Source: an uncultured Sphingopyxis sp.
GTDB taxonomy: Bacteria; Pseudomonadota; Alphaproteobacteria; Sphingomonadales; Sphingomonadaceae
Direction: 5' to 3'
Assembly (NCBI RefSeq): GCF_900078365.1
Contig: NZ_LT598653.1
Location: forward strand, 124,001 to 188,000
DNA: 64,000 nucleotides
Shown here: positions 56,643 to 64,000 of the stretch, piece after piece
Layout: each line of letters starts with the position of its first letter
How positions within the stretch are numbered: the stretch's first letter is position 1
Position numbers and translations under genes: made by a program
Notes under the pieces: model-generated
The model's input: the letters and a program-made list of their open reading frames with translations, nothing else
What the model was told of the DNA's origin: nothing
The model's database searches: none

Positions 56643-57481
56643 TTCACTTCGCCTTCGAAATCATGGCTCGCCGCCGCCTCGGGCAGCGGGCGCACCCAGA
56701 TGTTGCGGAACGAGACCGGGCTATTGTGATCCTGAAGCTGGATCGGCGCGGCATCGCCATGCGTCTCATATGTGGCGACCTTGCGCCACACCGTGCTGCC
56801 AAGCCACGGCTGGCGGTTCTGCACGAGCACGCCGTTGAGGAAGGCGGTGACATAGGCGGGGCGCAGCAGCTTGCCGTCCGGTCCGAAGCGCGGGCGCTCG
56901 AAGACGATGTCGTAGCTCTGCCACTCGCCGGGCTTCCGCGACGGGTTCACCAGCGGCGGCTTCCAGGCATAGATCGCGCCGACGGTGCCGTCGGCATAGG
57001 TCGGGTTCTGATAGCCGTCGAGGATCTGCACCTCGTACCGCTGCATGAACCAGATGCCGCTGTTGCCGCGATCCTGCGAGCTCTTGCTCGGCGGATTGGG
57101 CGAGGCGAATTCGAGGTGGAGCTGAACGTCTCCGAAGCTTTGTTTGCTGACCAGCGCATTCTCGCCCTTGCCGTCGGCGCGCGGCACCGACGTCGCCGCG
57201 CCGTCCTTGACGGTCCACGGCGTCGCCTGCGGCTGCCACGCGTCGAGCGATTGGCCGTCGAACAGGACGATCGCGTCGGAGGGCGGGGCGCCGGGGACCG
57301 TGCCGGGAGTCACCACCACCGGATGCGGACGGTCCGAATCATGTACATGCCACTTCCCGCCGGGCAGCATCGGCGTGTCCTTGAACCCGGGCTTCTCCTC
57401 AGCGGCGGCGGGCGCGCCCGCTACCACGGCGGCCGCGATCGTCGCAGCCCATGCCAAACGCTTCACCTGTCTCTCCCTCAT
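56639..57481 (-). CDS. Exported DUF1080 protein (3-keto-glycoside hydrolase/lyase family)
   Basis: 280 residues. Signal peptide from the ATG at 57481 (RLAWAATIAAAVVAGAPAAA). The concanavalin-like DUF1080 domain shows AIVLFDGQSLDAWQ, DVQLHLEF, RGNSGIWFMQRYEVQILD, and PIQLQDHNSPVSFRNIWVRP. Some members of this family cleave 3-keto-glycosides (3-keto-disaccharide hydrolase or 1,2-lyase). The start overlaps the previous stop by 4 nt, which decides it. Confidence 0.9.
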   Translation of the reverse strand: MRERQVKRLAWAATIAAAVVAGAPAAAEEKPGFKDTPMLPGGKWHVHDSDRPHPVVVTPGTVPGAPPSDAIVLFDGQSLDAWQPQATPWTVKDGAATSVPRADGKGENALVSKQSFGDVQLHLEFASPNPPSKSSQDRGNSGIWFMQRYEVQILDGYQNPTYADGTVGAIYAWKPPLVNPSRKPGEWQSYDIVFERPRFGPDGKLLRPAYVTAFLNGVLVQNRQPWLGSTVWRKVATYETHGDAAPIQLQDHNSPVSFRNIWVRPLPEAAASHDFEGEVK

Positions 57482-58383
57482 GCCGCGTCGATCGCGCGAT
57501 AGGCGGCGACCAGCCGCTCCTCGCCCGCGCGTCCGTCGACCGAATTGCCGTGCTCCATCCCGATCACGCCCGCGAAATTCTTCGCGCGCAGCCAACGGAC
57601 GATGTTGCGATAGTTGATCTCGCCGCTTCCCGGCTCGTTGCGGCCGGGGTTGTCGCCGAACTGGATATAGCCGATCTCGTCCCAGCAGCTCTCGAGCGTA
57701 TTGATGAGGTTCCCCGCCTGAATCTGCTCGTGATAGAGGTCCGCGAGTATCTTGATCGCCGGGCTATTCACCGCGCGCGCGACCGCATAGCCCTGCGGCA
57801 CGGTCGACATGAAGACGCCGGGATGGTTCACCAGCGTGTTGAGCGGCTCCATCACCATGACGAGCCCGTGCGGTTCGTAGATTTCGGCGGCGCGGCGCAG
57901 CACGTCGATCACGCGCCCCGTCTGGATCTCGACCGGCAGCTTGCGGTCCATGAAACCGGGGACGATCGTCATATGTTTCGAGTTCAGCCGCTTGGCGACG
58001 TCGACCGAAGCCCGGATATCGGCGAGGAAGCGTTCGCGATCGCCATCGTCGTTACCGCCGAGCTGCGGCCGGAAATCGCCCCAGCGCGGCATGCTCGCGA
58101 CGAACACGCCCATCGTCATGCCGCGCTGCTGCAGCGCGCGCGCCATCGCGCTCTGGTCGGCGACCGAACGGCCGGCGGCCTCATTATCCTCCCATGCGGT
58201 AAAGCCCTGATCGGCGGCAAAGGCGATCTGTTCGAGCCGGTCGCCGCGGCTCTTGAAGCTGCCTTCGTGAGGGGCGTATTTCAGCGAAAAGCGCGCCGCG
58301 TTTGACGGTGTCGCGCCGGTCGCCGCGGTCGCTGCGGCGGCCGCGACACTGCTCGCCAACAGGGTTCGCCGCGAGAGCGTCAC
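57478..58383 (-). CDS. Exported hydroxypyruvate-isomerase-like TIM-barrel protein
   Basis: 301 residues. Twin-arginine signal (SRRTLLASSVAAAAATAATG). The mature part resembles the hydroxypyruvate isomerase branch of the xylose-isomerase-like fold: MVMEPLNTLVNHPG (metal-binding E), KILADLYHEQIQAGN (D and H), YIQFGDNPGRNEPGSGEINY, and GVIGMEHGNS (E). Probably an isomerase or hydratase acting on a keto-sugar in the periplasm (inference). GTG start overlaps the MFS stop. Confidence 0.87.
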   Translation of the reverse strand: MTLSRRTLLASSVAAAAATAATGATPSNAARFSLKYAPHEGSFKSRGDRLEQIAFAADQGFTAWEDNEAAGRSVADQSAMARALQQRGMTMGVFVASMPRWGDFRPQLGGNDDGDRERFLADIRASVDVAKRLNSKHMTIVPGFMDRKLPVEIQTGRVIDVLRRAAEIYEPHGLVMVMEPLNTLVNHPGVFMSTVPQGYAVARAVNSPAIKILADLYHEQIQAGNLINTLESCWDEIGYIQFGDNPGRNEPGSGEINYRNIVRWLRAKNFAGVIGMEHGNSVDGRAGEERLVAAYRAIDAA

Positions 58384-59681
58384 GCCGCCTCGCCCGCGAG
58401 CGCCGCGCGCGACTTGCCGCGCTCGCGCAGCCAGATGAAGCCGAACACGGCGAGCAGCACGAGGGGCAGGATCGCGAGCCGCTGGAAGGAGAGCGACGCG
58501 GCGGCGTCCTCGACCGCGAGCTTGGCGGCGCCGGTGAGCCGCGCGAAGGCTTCGGGCCCCCCGGCGAACTCGATCTTGGCGCGGTCGAACATCGCGCCCA
58601 ATTGCGGTAGCACGAAAAAGCTGGCGAGCGCGCCGGCCGATCCGACGAGCCCCATCGCCCACGATCCGCCGCGCGGATAGCGTTCGGCGACCGAGGCGAG
58701 CATCGTCGGCCACATCACGCAGACGCCGAGGCCCCAGACGGTCGAGGCGAGGATCGCCGCGACCGGCGACTGCGCCTGACTGAGCATGAACAGGCCGATC
58801 GCCGCGAGCAGGCTCGATACCCAGAGCAGCCCGGGATTCGAGATTTTGTTGGCGAGCCGCCCCGCGAAATGGCGGAAAACGAACATCAGCGCGTTGACAT
58901 AGACGAGCAGCAATATGCCGCGCATGCCGACGCGGTTCGACAGCGCGACGTCGATCCACTGACCGGGCGCGAGTTCGGACGCCGCGGTCAGGAACATCGC
59001 GCCGAACCAGATGAAGAAGCTCGGGCGGCGAAATACTTCGCCCATCATCTCGCCGAAACTGACGCCGCTTTGCTCGCGCAGCGGCGGTGGGAAGCGTGTC
59101 GTTGCGGCGATGATCACGGTCGCGGCGGCGGGGATCATCACCAGCGCCATGATGCCCTGCCACGGCAGGGCGGCCGAAAGGAAGAAGCCGGCGAGCCCGC
59201 CGACGATGATGCCGCCGGGGAACCAGGCGTGCAGCACGTTGAGCCGGTGCGTCGTGTCTTCGGGGTAGAGCTGCGCGGTCAGCGGATTGATCGCCGCTTC
59301 GGTCAGCCCCCAGCCGATGCCGCTGAGCAGCATGCCCGCCCACACGAGCCAATAGACGGTCATGCCGGTCGCGACATGGCCCGCGGTGACGATCATCAAC
59401 GGGCCGAGGATGAAGCATAGCCCCGCGCCCGCCAGGCACCGCTTCATGCCGATCTGGTCGAGCAGCGCGCTCGCGACGAACAAAGTGATCGCGAAGCTCA
59501 GGAAGGCGGCGCCGAGCGCGGCGGCGACCAGCTCGCCCGCCTGCAGCGGCGCGACCGGGTCGATCCATTCGGCCTTGAGCCCGCTGGCGATCGCGCCGCG
59601 GATCGCGAGGCTCGCCGCGGCGGTGAACAGCGCGAGCACGCCGAGCCAGAACAAGCGTCCCTTGTGCAATGTGGTGGTCAT
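58380..59681 (-). CDS. MFS transporter, sugar-type
   Basis: 433 residues with about 12 membrane segments. Resembles the FucP/glucose-galactose type of the major facilitator family: LSGIGWGLTEAAINPLTAQL, LNVLHAWFPGGIIVGGLAG and PGQWIDVAL. By position it should carry the product of the periplasmic steps into the cytosol. Ribosome site GGAGAGGGA before the ATG. Confidence 0.9.
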   Translation of the reverse strand: MTTTLHKGRLFWLGVLALFTAAASLAIRGAIASGLKAEWIDPVAPLQAGELVAAALGAAFLSFAITLFVASALLDQIGMKRCLAGAGLCFILGPLMIVTAGHVATGMTVYWLVWAGMLLSGIGWGLTEAAINPLTAQLYPEDTTHRLNVLHAWFPGGIIVGGLAGFFLSAALPWQGIMALVMIPAAATVIIAATTRFPPPLREQSGVSFGEMMGEVFRRPSFFIWFGAMFLTAASELAPGQWIDVALSNRVGMRGILLLVYVNALMFVFRHFAGRLANKISNPGLLWVSSLLAAIGLFMLSQAQSPVAAILASTVWGLGVCVMWPTMLASVAERYPRGGSWAMGLVGSAGALASFFVLPQLGAMFDRAKIEFAGGPEAFARLTGAAKLAVEDAAASLSFQRLAILPLVLLAVFGFIWLRERGKSRAALAGEAA

Positions 59682-59724
59682 GCGTCCCTCTCCCCGCTTG
59701 TCGATTATTTTTGCCGGTTATTTT

Positions 59725-60768
59725 TCAGTCGAGCCCCAGCATCGTACGGTTGAGCGCCGGATCGCTGCCGCCCGCGAAATCGTCGAACGCCTTGTCGGCC
59801 TTGCGGATCATGTGCGCGGCGATGAAGGGCGCGCCTTCGCGCGCGCCGTCCTCGGGATGTTTCAGGCAGCATTCCCATTCGAGCACCGCCCAGCCGGAAT
59901 AGCCGTACTGCGTGAGCTTCGAAAAAATCCCGCCGAAATCGACCTGTCCGTCGCCCAGCGAGCGGAAGCGCCCGGGGCGATCGACCCAGTCCTGAAAGCC
60001 GCCATAGGCCCCCGAGCGCCCGGTCGGATTGAGTTCGGCGTCCTTGACGTGGAACATGCGGATCCGCTCGTGATAAATATCGATGAAGGCGAGATAGTCG
60101 AGCGCCTGCAGCACATAATGGCTGGGATCGTAGAGGATGTTGGCGCGCGGATGATTGCCGACGCCGGCGAGGAAGCGTTCGAAGGTCACGCCGTCGTGAA
60201 GGTCTTCGCCCGGATGGATCTCATAAGCGAGGTCGACGCCCTGTTCGTCGAAGGCGTCGAGGATCGGCCGCCAGCGTTTCGCGAGTTCGGCGAACGCCTC
60301 CTCGACCAGACCCGCGGGGCGCTGCGGCCATGGGTAGAGATAGGGCCAAGCGAGCGCGCCCGAAAAAGTCGCATGGGCATCAAGACCGAGCCGCCGGCTC
60401 GCCCTAGCGGCGAGATGGAGCTGTTCGACCGCCCATTGCTGCCGTTCGGCGGGCTTGCCCTTCACCGCGACGGGCGCGAAGGCGTCGAACTGGGCGTCAT
60501 AGGCGGGATGGACCGCGACGAGCTGGCCCTGCAGATGCGTCGACAATTCGGTGATCTCGACCCCCGCCTCGCGGCAGGTGCCGGCGAGCTCGTCGCAATA
60601 ATCCTGACTCTCGGCCGCCTGCGCGAGATCGATGCAGCGGCTGTCCCAGGTCGGAATCTGGATGCCGACATAGCCGGCATCCGCCATCCAGCGCGCCGCC
60701 GAGGGCAAGGTGTCGAATGGAGCCGCGTCGCCCATGAACTGCGCGAGGAAGACGGCCGGACCCTTCAT
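59725..60768 (-). CDS. Cytosolic sugar phosphate isomerase/epimerase-fold protein
   Basis: 347 residues, no signal peptide. TIM-barrel with YVGIQIPTWDSRCIDL, ITELSTHLQGQLVAV, DLAYEIHPGEDLHDG (metal-binding E), ANILYDPSHYVLQ (D and H), RMFHVKDAE and AVLEWECCLK. Related to cytosolic isomerases found next to DUF1080 and Gfo/Idh genes. It begins 16 nt after the cytochrome c stop. Confidence 0.9.
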   Translation of the reverse strand: MKGPAVFLAQFMGDAAPFDTLPSAARWMADAGYVGIQIPTWDSRCIDLAQAAESQDYCDELAGTCREAGVEITELSTHLQGQLVAVHPAYDAQFDAFAPVAVKGKPAERQQWAVEQLHLAARASRRLGLDAHATFSGALAWPYLYPWPQRPAGLVEEAFAELAKRWRPILDAFDEQGVDLAYEIHPGEDLHDGVTFERFLAGVGNHPRANILYDPSHYVLQALDYLAFIDIYHERIRMFHVKDAELNPTGRSGAYGGFQDWVDRPGRFRSLGDGQVDFGGIFSKLTQYGYSGWAVLEWECCLKHPEDGAREGAPFIAAHMIRKADKAFDDFAGGSDPALNRTMLGLD

Positions 60769-60784
60769 GCGCCTGCCTTCCCGG

Positions 60785-61171
60785 TCACTTGGTTTCGGCC
60801 TTGAGATAGGCGATCAGCGCCGCACGGCGCGCGGGATCGGCCACTTTGACGACCATGCGCGTGCCGGGTACTTTCCTGGTCGGCGCGGCAAGATATTCGT
60901 CGAGCGACTTTTCGTCCCAGCGAATTTTCGAGGCCTTGAGCGCCGGGCTGTAGTTGAACCCGGCGACCGAGCCCGCCTGCCGGCCCATCAGGCCGTTCAA
61001 ATTGGGCCCCATCACGCTTTTGCCGCCCGCTTCGAGCGTATGACAGGCCTTGCACGCGGCGAACGCCTGCGCGCCGGGGCCTGTCGGGCCGGCATGGGCC
61101 GCGGGAAACGGCGCAAGCGTCAATGCAGAAAATATGGCGCCCGCCAGCGGCAGGGCGAACAGAAATTTCAT
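60785..61171 (-). CDS. Exported class I cytochrome c
   Basis: 128 residues with a signal peptide (MKFLFALPLAGAIFSALTLA, cut near AHA). Heme motif C40-K-A-C43-H44 and axial Met M106 in VPGTRMVVKV. As the first gene of the operon with the GMC dehydrogenase, it is the probable electron acceptor of sugar oxidation, passing electrons to the respiratory chain (inference, by comparison with LacB-type partners). GAGAGGAT precedes the ATG at 61171. Confidence 0.9.
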   Translation of the reverse strand: MKFLFALPLAGAIFSALTLAPFPAAHAGPTGPGAQAFAACKACHTLEAGGKSVMGPNLNGLMGRQAGSVAGFNYSPALKASKIRWDEKSLDEYLAAPTRKVPGTRMVVKVADPARRAALIAYLKAETK

Positions 61172-61206
61172 TATCCTCTCCCGTCTGGCAACAGCCGGTG
61201 CGATGA

Positions 61207-61220
61207 TGTAACCGTTTAAA
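61207..61220. promoter_or_regulatory. LacI-type operator-like site in the divergent promoter region
   Basis: TGTAACCGTTTAAA with a central CG resembles the LacI/GalR consensus half TGTAAC and a weaker right half. It lies between the eight-gene sugar operon and the Gfo/Idh gene, in a stretch much richer in A and T than the surroundings. No LacI gene is in the window. Confidence 0.5.
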
Positions 61221-61266
61221 AGCGAATAATGCAAACAATTTTATGAATTCTGGCAGAGGGAATGCG

Positions 61267-62430
61267 ATGAACGGTCGGTCGAAAATTCGCTATGGCATGG
61301 TCGGCGGCGGCGAGGGCGCCTTCATCGGTGCGGTGCATCGTATGGCCGCCGCGCTCGATAGCGAATATGAATTGGTATGCGGTGCGTTCAGCGCCGACGC
61401 CGACCGCAACCGGCGGAGCGCCGAGGCGCTCGGGCTCGATCCCGGCCGCGGCTATGCGACCTTCGCCACATTGCTTGCCGCGGAAGCCGCGCTGCCCGCG
61501 GACGAGCGGATGGAAGTGCTCGCGATCGTCACCCCGAACCATCTCCACGCCCCGATGGCGATCGCGGCACTCGATGCGGGTTTTCACGTTCTGTCTGAAA
61601 AGCCGATGGCGCTGAACCTCGCCGAGGCGCGGGCGATCGATGCGGCGGTCGGGCGCAGCGGCAAGCTCTACGGCCTTGCCTTCACCTATAGCGGCTATCC
61701 GCTGATCGAAGAAGCGCGTCTGCGCGTCGCGCGCGGCGATTTCGGCCGGATCCGGCTCGTACAGGCCGAATATTCGCAAGGCTGGCTAAGCCGGCCTATC
61801 GACCGCGACGGCAACAAGCAGGCCGAATGGCGCACCGATCCCGCGCGCGCCGGGCTCGGTGGTTGCCTCGGCGACATCGGGACGCACGCCTTCCAGCTTG
61901 CCGAGCATGTCTCGGGGCTGGCGGTCGAAGCACTCAGCGCCGACCTGACCACGCATGTTGCAGGCCGCCGCCTCGACGACGATGTGAGCGCGCTGCTGCG
62001 CTTCGAAGGCGGCGCGCGCGGGGTGCTCAAGGCGAGCCAGGTCGCCGCGGGCGACGAGAATGGTCTGCGCCTGCGCATCCATGGCGAGAAAGGCGGCCTT
62101 GAATGGTCGCAGATGGAGCCGAACAGCCTGACCTTGCGCTGGCTCGATCGCCCGACCGAGGTGATCCGTGCCGGCGGGCCGGGACTCGATCCCTCGGCGA
62201 TGGCGCGGCTGCGCACCCCGGCGGGACACCCCGAGGGCTATATCGAGGCGTTCGCGAATCTCTATCGCAGCTTCGGCCGCGCCTTGCGCGCCGGTGCCGC
62301 GACCCCGCCGCCGCGCGGCGCGGCCGACTGGTTTCCCAGCATCGCCGACGGGTTGCGGACGATGGCCTTCGTCGAAGCGGTGGTCGCGAATGCGTCAGGC
62401 GATGCGAAGTGGACCGCGCTCGCGGACTGA
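61267..62430 (+). CDS. Gfo/Idh/MocA-family oxidoreductase
   Basis: 387 residues. NAD(P)-binding start IRYGMVGGGEGAFIGAVHRM and the EKP motif in LSEKPMALN; the C-terminal sheet domain has GGCLGDIGTHAFQLAEH with the catalytic-type D and H. Probably reduces or oxidises the 3-keto sugar inside the cell. The ATG at 61267 is preferred because GAGGG lies 6 nt upstream; an ATG at 61243 has no ribosome site. Divergent from the operon at 53552-61171 and probably co-regulated. Confidence 0.92.
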   Translation: MNGRSKIRYGMVGGGEGAFIGAVHRMAAALDSEYELVCGAFSADADRNRRSAEALGLDPGRGYATFATLLAAEAALPADERMEVLAIVTPNHLHAPMAIAALDAGFHVLSEKPMALNLAEARAIDAAVGRSGKLYGLAFTYSGYPLIEEARLRVARGDFGRIRLVQAEYSQGWLSRPIDRDGNKQAEWRTDPARAGLGGCLGDIGTHAFQLAEHVSGLAVEALSADLTTHVAGRRLDDDVSALLRFEGGARGVLKASQVAAGDENGLRLRIHGEKGGLEWSQMEPNSLTLRWLDRPTEVIRAGGPGLDPSAMARLRTPAGHPEGYIEAFANLYRSFGRALRAGAATPPPRGAADWFPSIADGLRTMAFVEAVVANASGDAKWTALAD

Positions 62431-62443
62431 CGATCGCGAGGCG

Positions 62444-63670
62444 TCAGCTCCGGTAGTCGGCGTTGATGCTGATGTAGCCGTGGGTGAGGTCGCAGGTCCA
62501 GACGGTCGCGCGGCCTTCGCCGAGCCCGAGGTCGGCGCCGACGCGGATGTCCTGGCCTTTAAGGTGCGCCGTGACCGGCGCTTCGTCGTAACCATCCACC
62601 GGCAGCCCGTCCTTCGCGACCCAATGATCGCCGAAGCGGATCGCGAGCCGGTCGCGGTCGGCAGGTTCGCCAGCCTTGCCCACCGCCATCACGACGCGGC
62701 CCCAGTTCGCATCCTCGCCCGCGATCGCGGTCTTGACGAGCGGCGAATTGGCGATGGCGAGCGCGACGCGTTTCGCGCTGTCGTCGCTGGTCGCGCCGGT
62801 CACCTGCACCTCGATGAATTTCGACGCGCCTTCGCCGTCGCGCACGACCTGATGCGCGAGGTCGAGCGCGACCTGCCGGATCGCGGCGTAGAGCGCGTCT
62901 GCGCCCGGATCGTCGCGCGTGGTGAGCATGGTGTTGCCCGCTTTGCCTGTCGCAAACAGCAGCACCGTGTCGCTGGTCGAGGTGTCGCTGTCGACGGTGA
63001 TGCTGTTGAAGCTGCCGCCGGTCGCTTCGCTCAGCATGTCCTGCAACAGCGCCGGTGCGACCGCGGCGTCGGTGAAGATATAGCCGAGCATCGTCGCCAT
63101 GTCGGGCGCGATCATGCCCGATCCCTTGACGATGCCCGCGACATGGACGGTCGTGCCGCCGACGATCGCGCTGGCGGCCGATCCCTTGGCGAAGGTGTCG
63201 GTGGTGCCGATCGTTTCGGCGGCGGCTTCCCACGAGCAAGGCTGCGCGGTGAGCGCGGCCTCGACCCCCGCGCGCGCCTTGTCCTTGGGGAGCGGCACGC
63301 CGATCACGCCGGTCGAGCTGACGAAAACCTCCTTCGCGTCGCAGCCGAGATGAGCCGCGACCTGCTCCATGATCTGCTCGACCGCCTCGCGCCCGCGATA
63401 GCCGGTGAAGGCGTTGCTGTTGCCCGCATTGACGATCAGCGCGCGGCCCTTGCCGCCCTTCACCTGCTCGCGGCCGAGTTCGACTTCGGACGAGCAGCAG
63501 ACGTTGCGCGTGAAGACGCCCGCGACATTGGTGCCGGGGGCGAGCTCGACAAAGGTGAGGTCGCAGCGGTCCCATTGCTTGTAACGCGCGCGCGCGACGC
63601 GGAGGGTGACCCCGGCGATGCCGGGCAGGACGGGGAAGGTGGCGGGGGCGAGGGGGGAGCGGGTGGTCAT
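62444..63670 (-). CDS. argJ: Bifunctional ornithine acetyltransferase/N-acetylglutamate synthase
   Basis: 408 residues. Cyclic pathway enzyme of arginine synthesis. Self-cleavage occurs between A192 and T193 in KGSGMIAPDMATMLGYIF, giving alpha and beta chains; T193 is the nucleophile. Other tracts: NAGNSNAFTG, SSTGVIGVPL, and DSDTSTSDTVLLFATG. The end CDLTHGYISINADYRS is typical. Convergent with the Gfo/Idh gene with 13 nt between the stops. Confidence 0.97.
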   Translation of the reverse strand: MTTRSPLAPATFPVLPGIAGVTLRVARARYKQWDRCDLTFVELAPGTNVAGVFTRNVCCSSEVELGREQVKGGKGRALIVNAGNSNAFTGYRGREAVEQIMEQVAAHLGCDAKEVFVSSTGVIGVPLPKDKARAGVEAALTAQPCSWEAAAETIGTTDTFAKGSAASAIVGGTTVHVAGIVKGSGMIAPDMATMLGYIFTDAAVAPALLQDMLSEATGGSFNSITVDSDTSTSDTVLLFATGKAGNTMLTTRDDPGADALYAAIRQVALDLAHQVVRDGEGASKFIEVQVTGATSDDSAKRVALAIANSPLVKTAIAGEDANWGRVVMAVGKAGEPADRDRLAIRFGDHWVAKDGLPVDGYDEAPVTAHLKGQDIRVGADLGLGEGRATVWTCDLTHGYISINADYRS

Positions 63671-63707
63671 GCGAGGGCGCTTAGCTGGGTGGCGGGCAAA
63701 GAAAAAG

Positions 63708-63832
63708 CCCCTCCCCTTCAGGGGAGGGGTTGGGGTGGGGGCCATCGGCCTTGCGCAAGGCCGATGGCCCCCACCCGCTGCGACTAGCGAACAAGTCCGC
63801 AAGTCTCGCTGCCCTCCCCTGAAGGGGAGGGC
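63708..63832. repeat. Intergenic palindromic element, family 1
   Basis: About 125 bp, bounded by CCCTCCCCTTCAGGGGAGGG-type hairpins, between the aldehyde dehydrogenase and argJ on the same strand. Confidence 0.9.
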
Positions 63833-63840
63833 TTAGGCAA

Positions 63841-64000
63841 TTACGCCGGTATACCGCTGATCGACTTCACTTCCATGAAGTCCTTCAGCCCGAACACCCC
63901 GCCTTCGCGGCCGTTGCCCGACGCCTTGTAGCCGCCGAAGGCCGCGCCCGGACCGGGACCCCAGGCGTTGACCGCGACCATGCCGGCGCGCAGCTTCGGC
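63841..64000 (-). CDS. Aldehyde dehydrogenase, C-terminus (5' part beyond window)
   Basis: The last 52 codons of a gene entering from the right edge. The visible part reads KLRAGMVAVNAWGPGPGAAF followed by GGYKASGNGREGG and GLKDFMEVKSI, the conserved end of NAD(P)-dependent aldehyde dehydrogenases (the AGxVxVN and GGxKxSGxGREGG motifs). The catalytic Cys and Glu lie outside the window, so the substrate cannot be guessed. Confidence 0.9.
   Translation of the reverse strand, partial: PKLRAGMVAVNAWGPGPGAAFGGYKASGNGREGGVFGLKDFMEVKSISGIPA

Noticed and set aside
57478..59568. One 696-codon protein covering the exported isomerase and the MFS gene
   Set aside because: The right part is the MFS gene read in the wrong frame; the isomerase proper starts with a Tat signal at the GTG overlapping the MFS stop.

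Overview
The window is a gene-dense, high-GC chromosomal segment from an alphaproteobacterium, most likely a sphingomonad close to Sphingopyxis. This rests on codon use, a DivL-type pseudokinase next to tsaE, an alphaproteobacterial addB-addA-trxA block, a metal-independent type HemB, an S16 protein with a long acidic tail, and many short palindromic intergenic elements. No tRNA, rRNA, CRISPR array, prophage, transposase or plasmid gene was recognised. Most of the window is core chromosome.

Left part (1-15 kb): an S4 RNA-binding protein (cut by the window edge) and an SUV3/MgpS-like helicase, a membrane-anchored M23 peptidase, hemB, a fused membrane/spermidine-synthase-like protein and a gamma-carbonic anhydrase. 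A tightly coupled minus-strand operon dapF-mtaB-ftsY-yciB follows, in which each gene overlaps the next by 4 nt, and then a GGDEF-EAL protein. The mtaB gene carries an 84-nt palindromic repeat element inserted in frame.

Middle part (15-41 kb): ffh, rpsP and rimM, then after about 14 kb of other genes trmD and rplS, so the usual rpsP-rimM-trmD-rplS group is split. Between and around them lie a Prx5-type peroxiredoxin, AMP nucleosidase, a divergent SRPBCC/ArsR pair sharing a perfect 20-bp palindrome, an M2 (ACE-like) dipeptidase, alpha/beta hydrolase, an HCCA-isomerase-like protein divergent from a marR-emrA-emrB efflux operon, a serine hydrolase, a LysR regulator, a sulfatase-fold membrane protein, a DUF1287 protein, asd, a frameshifted DUF2238 membrane protein, a DUF4336 protein, an AlgH protein, a periplasmic repeat protein and ahcY.

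Right part (41-53 kb): a conserved cell-cycle/envelope/DNA-repair block divL-tsaE-amgK-murU-addB-addA-trxA, with start/stop overlaps at most junctions.

53.5-62.4 kb: an accessory carbohydrate locus. Eight minus-strand genes (cytochrome c, TIM-barrel isomerase, MFS transporter, Tat-exported isomerase, DUF1080 protein, gluconate-2-dehydrogenase subunit-3-like protein, second Tat-exported isomerase, GMC flavoprotein) diverge from a Gfo/Idh oxidoreductase across a short region with a LacI-type operator-like site. Together they look like a periplasmic glycoside 3-oxidation and 3-keto-glycoside cleavage pathway. The window ends with argJ and the C-terminus of an aldehyde dehydrogenase.

At least five families of short inverted-repeat elements punctuate the intergenic spaces, one of them inside a coding region.
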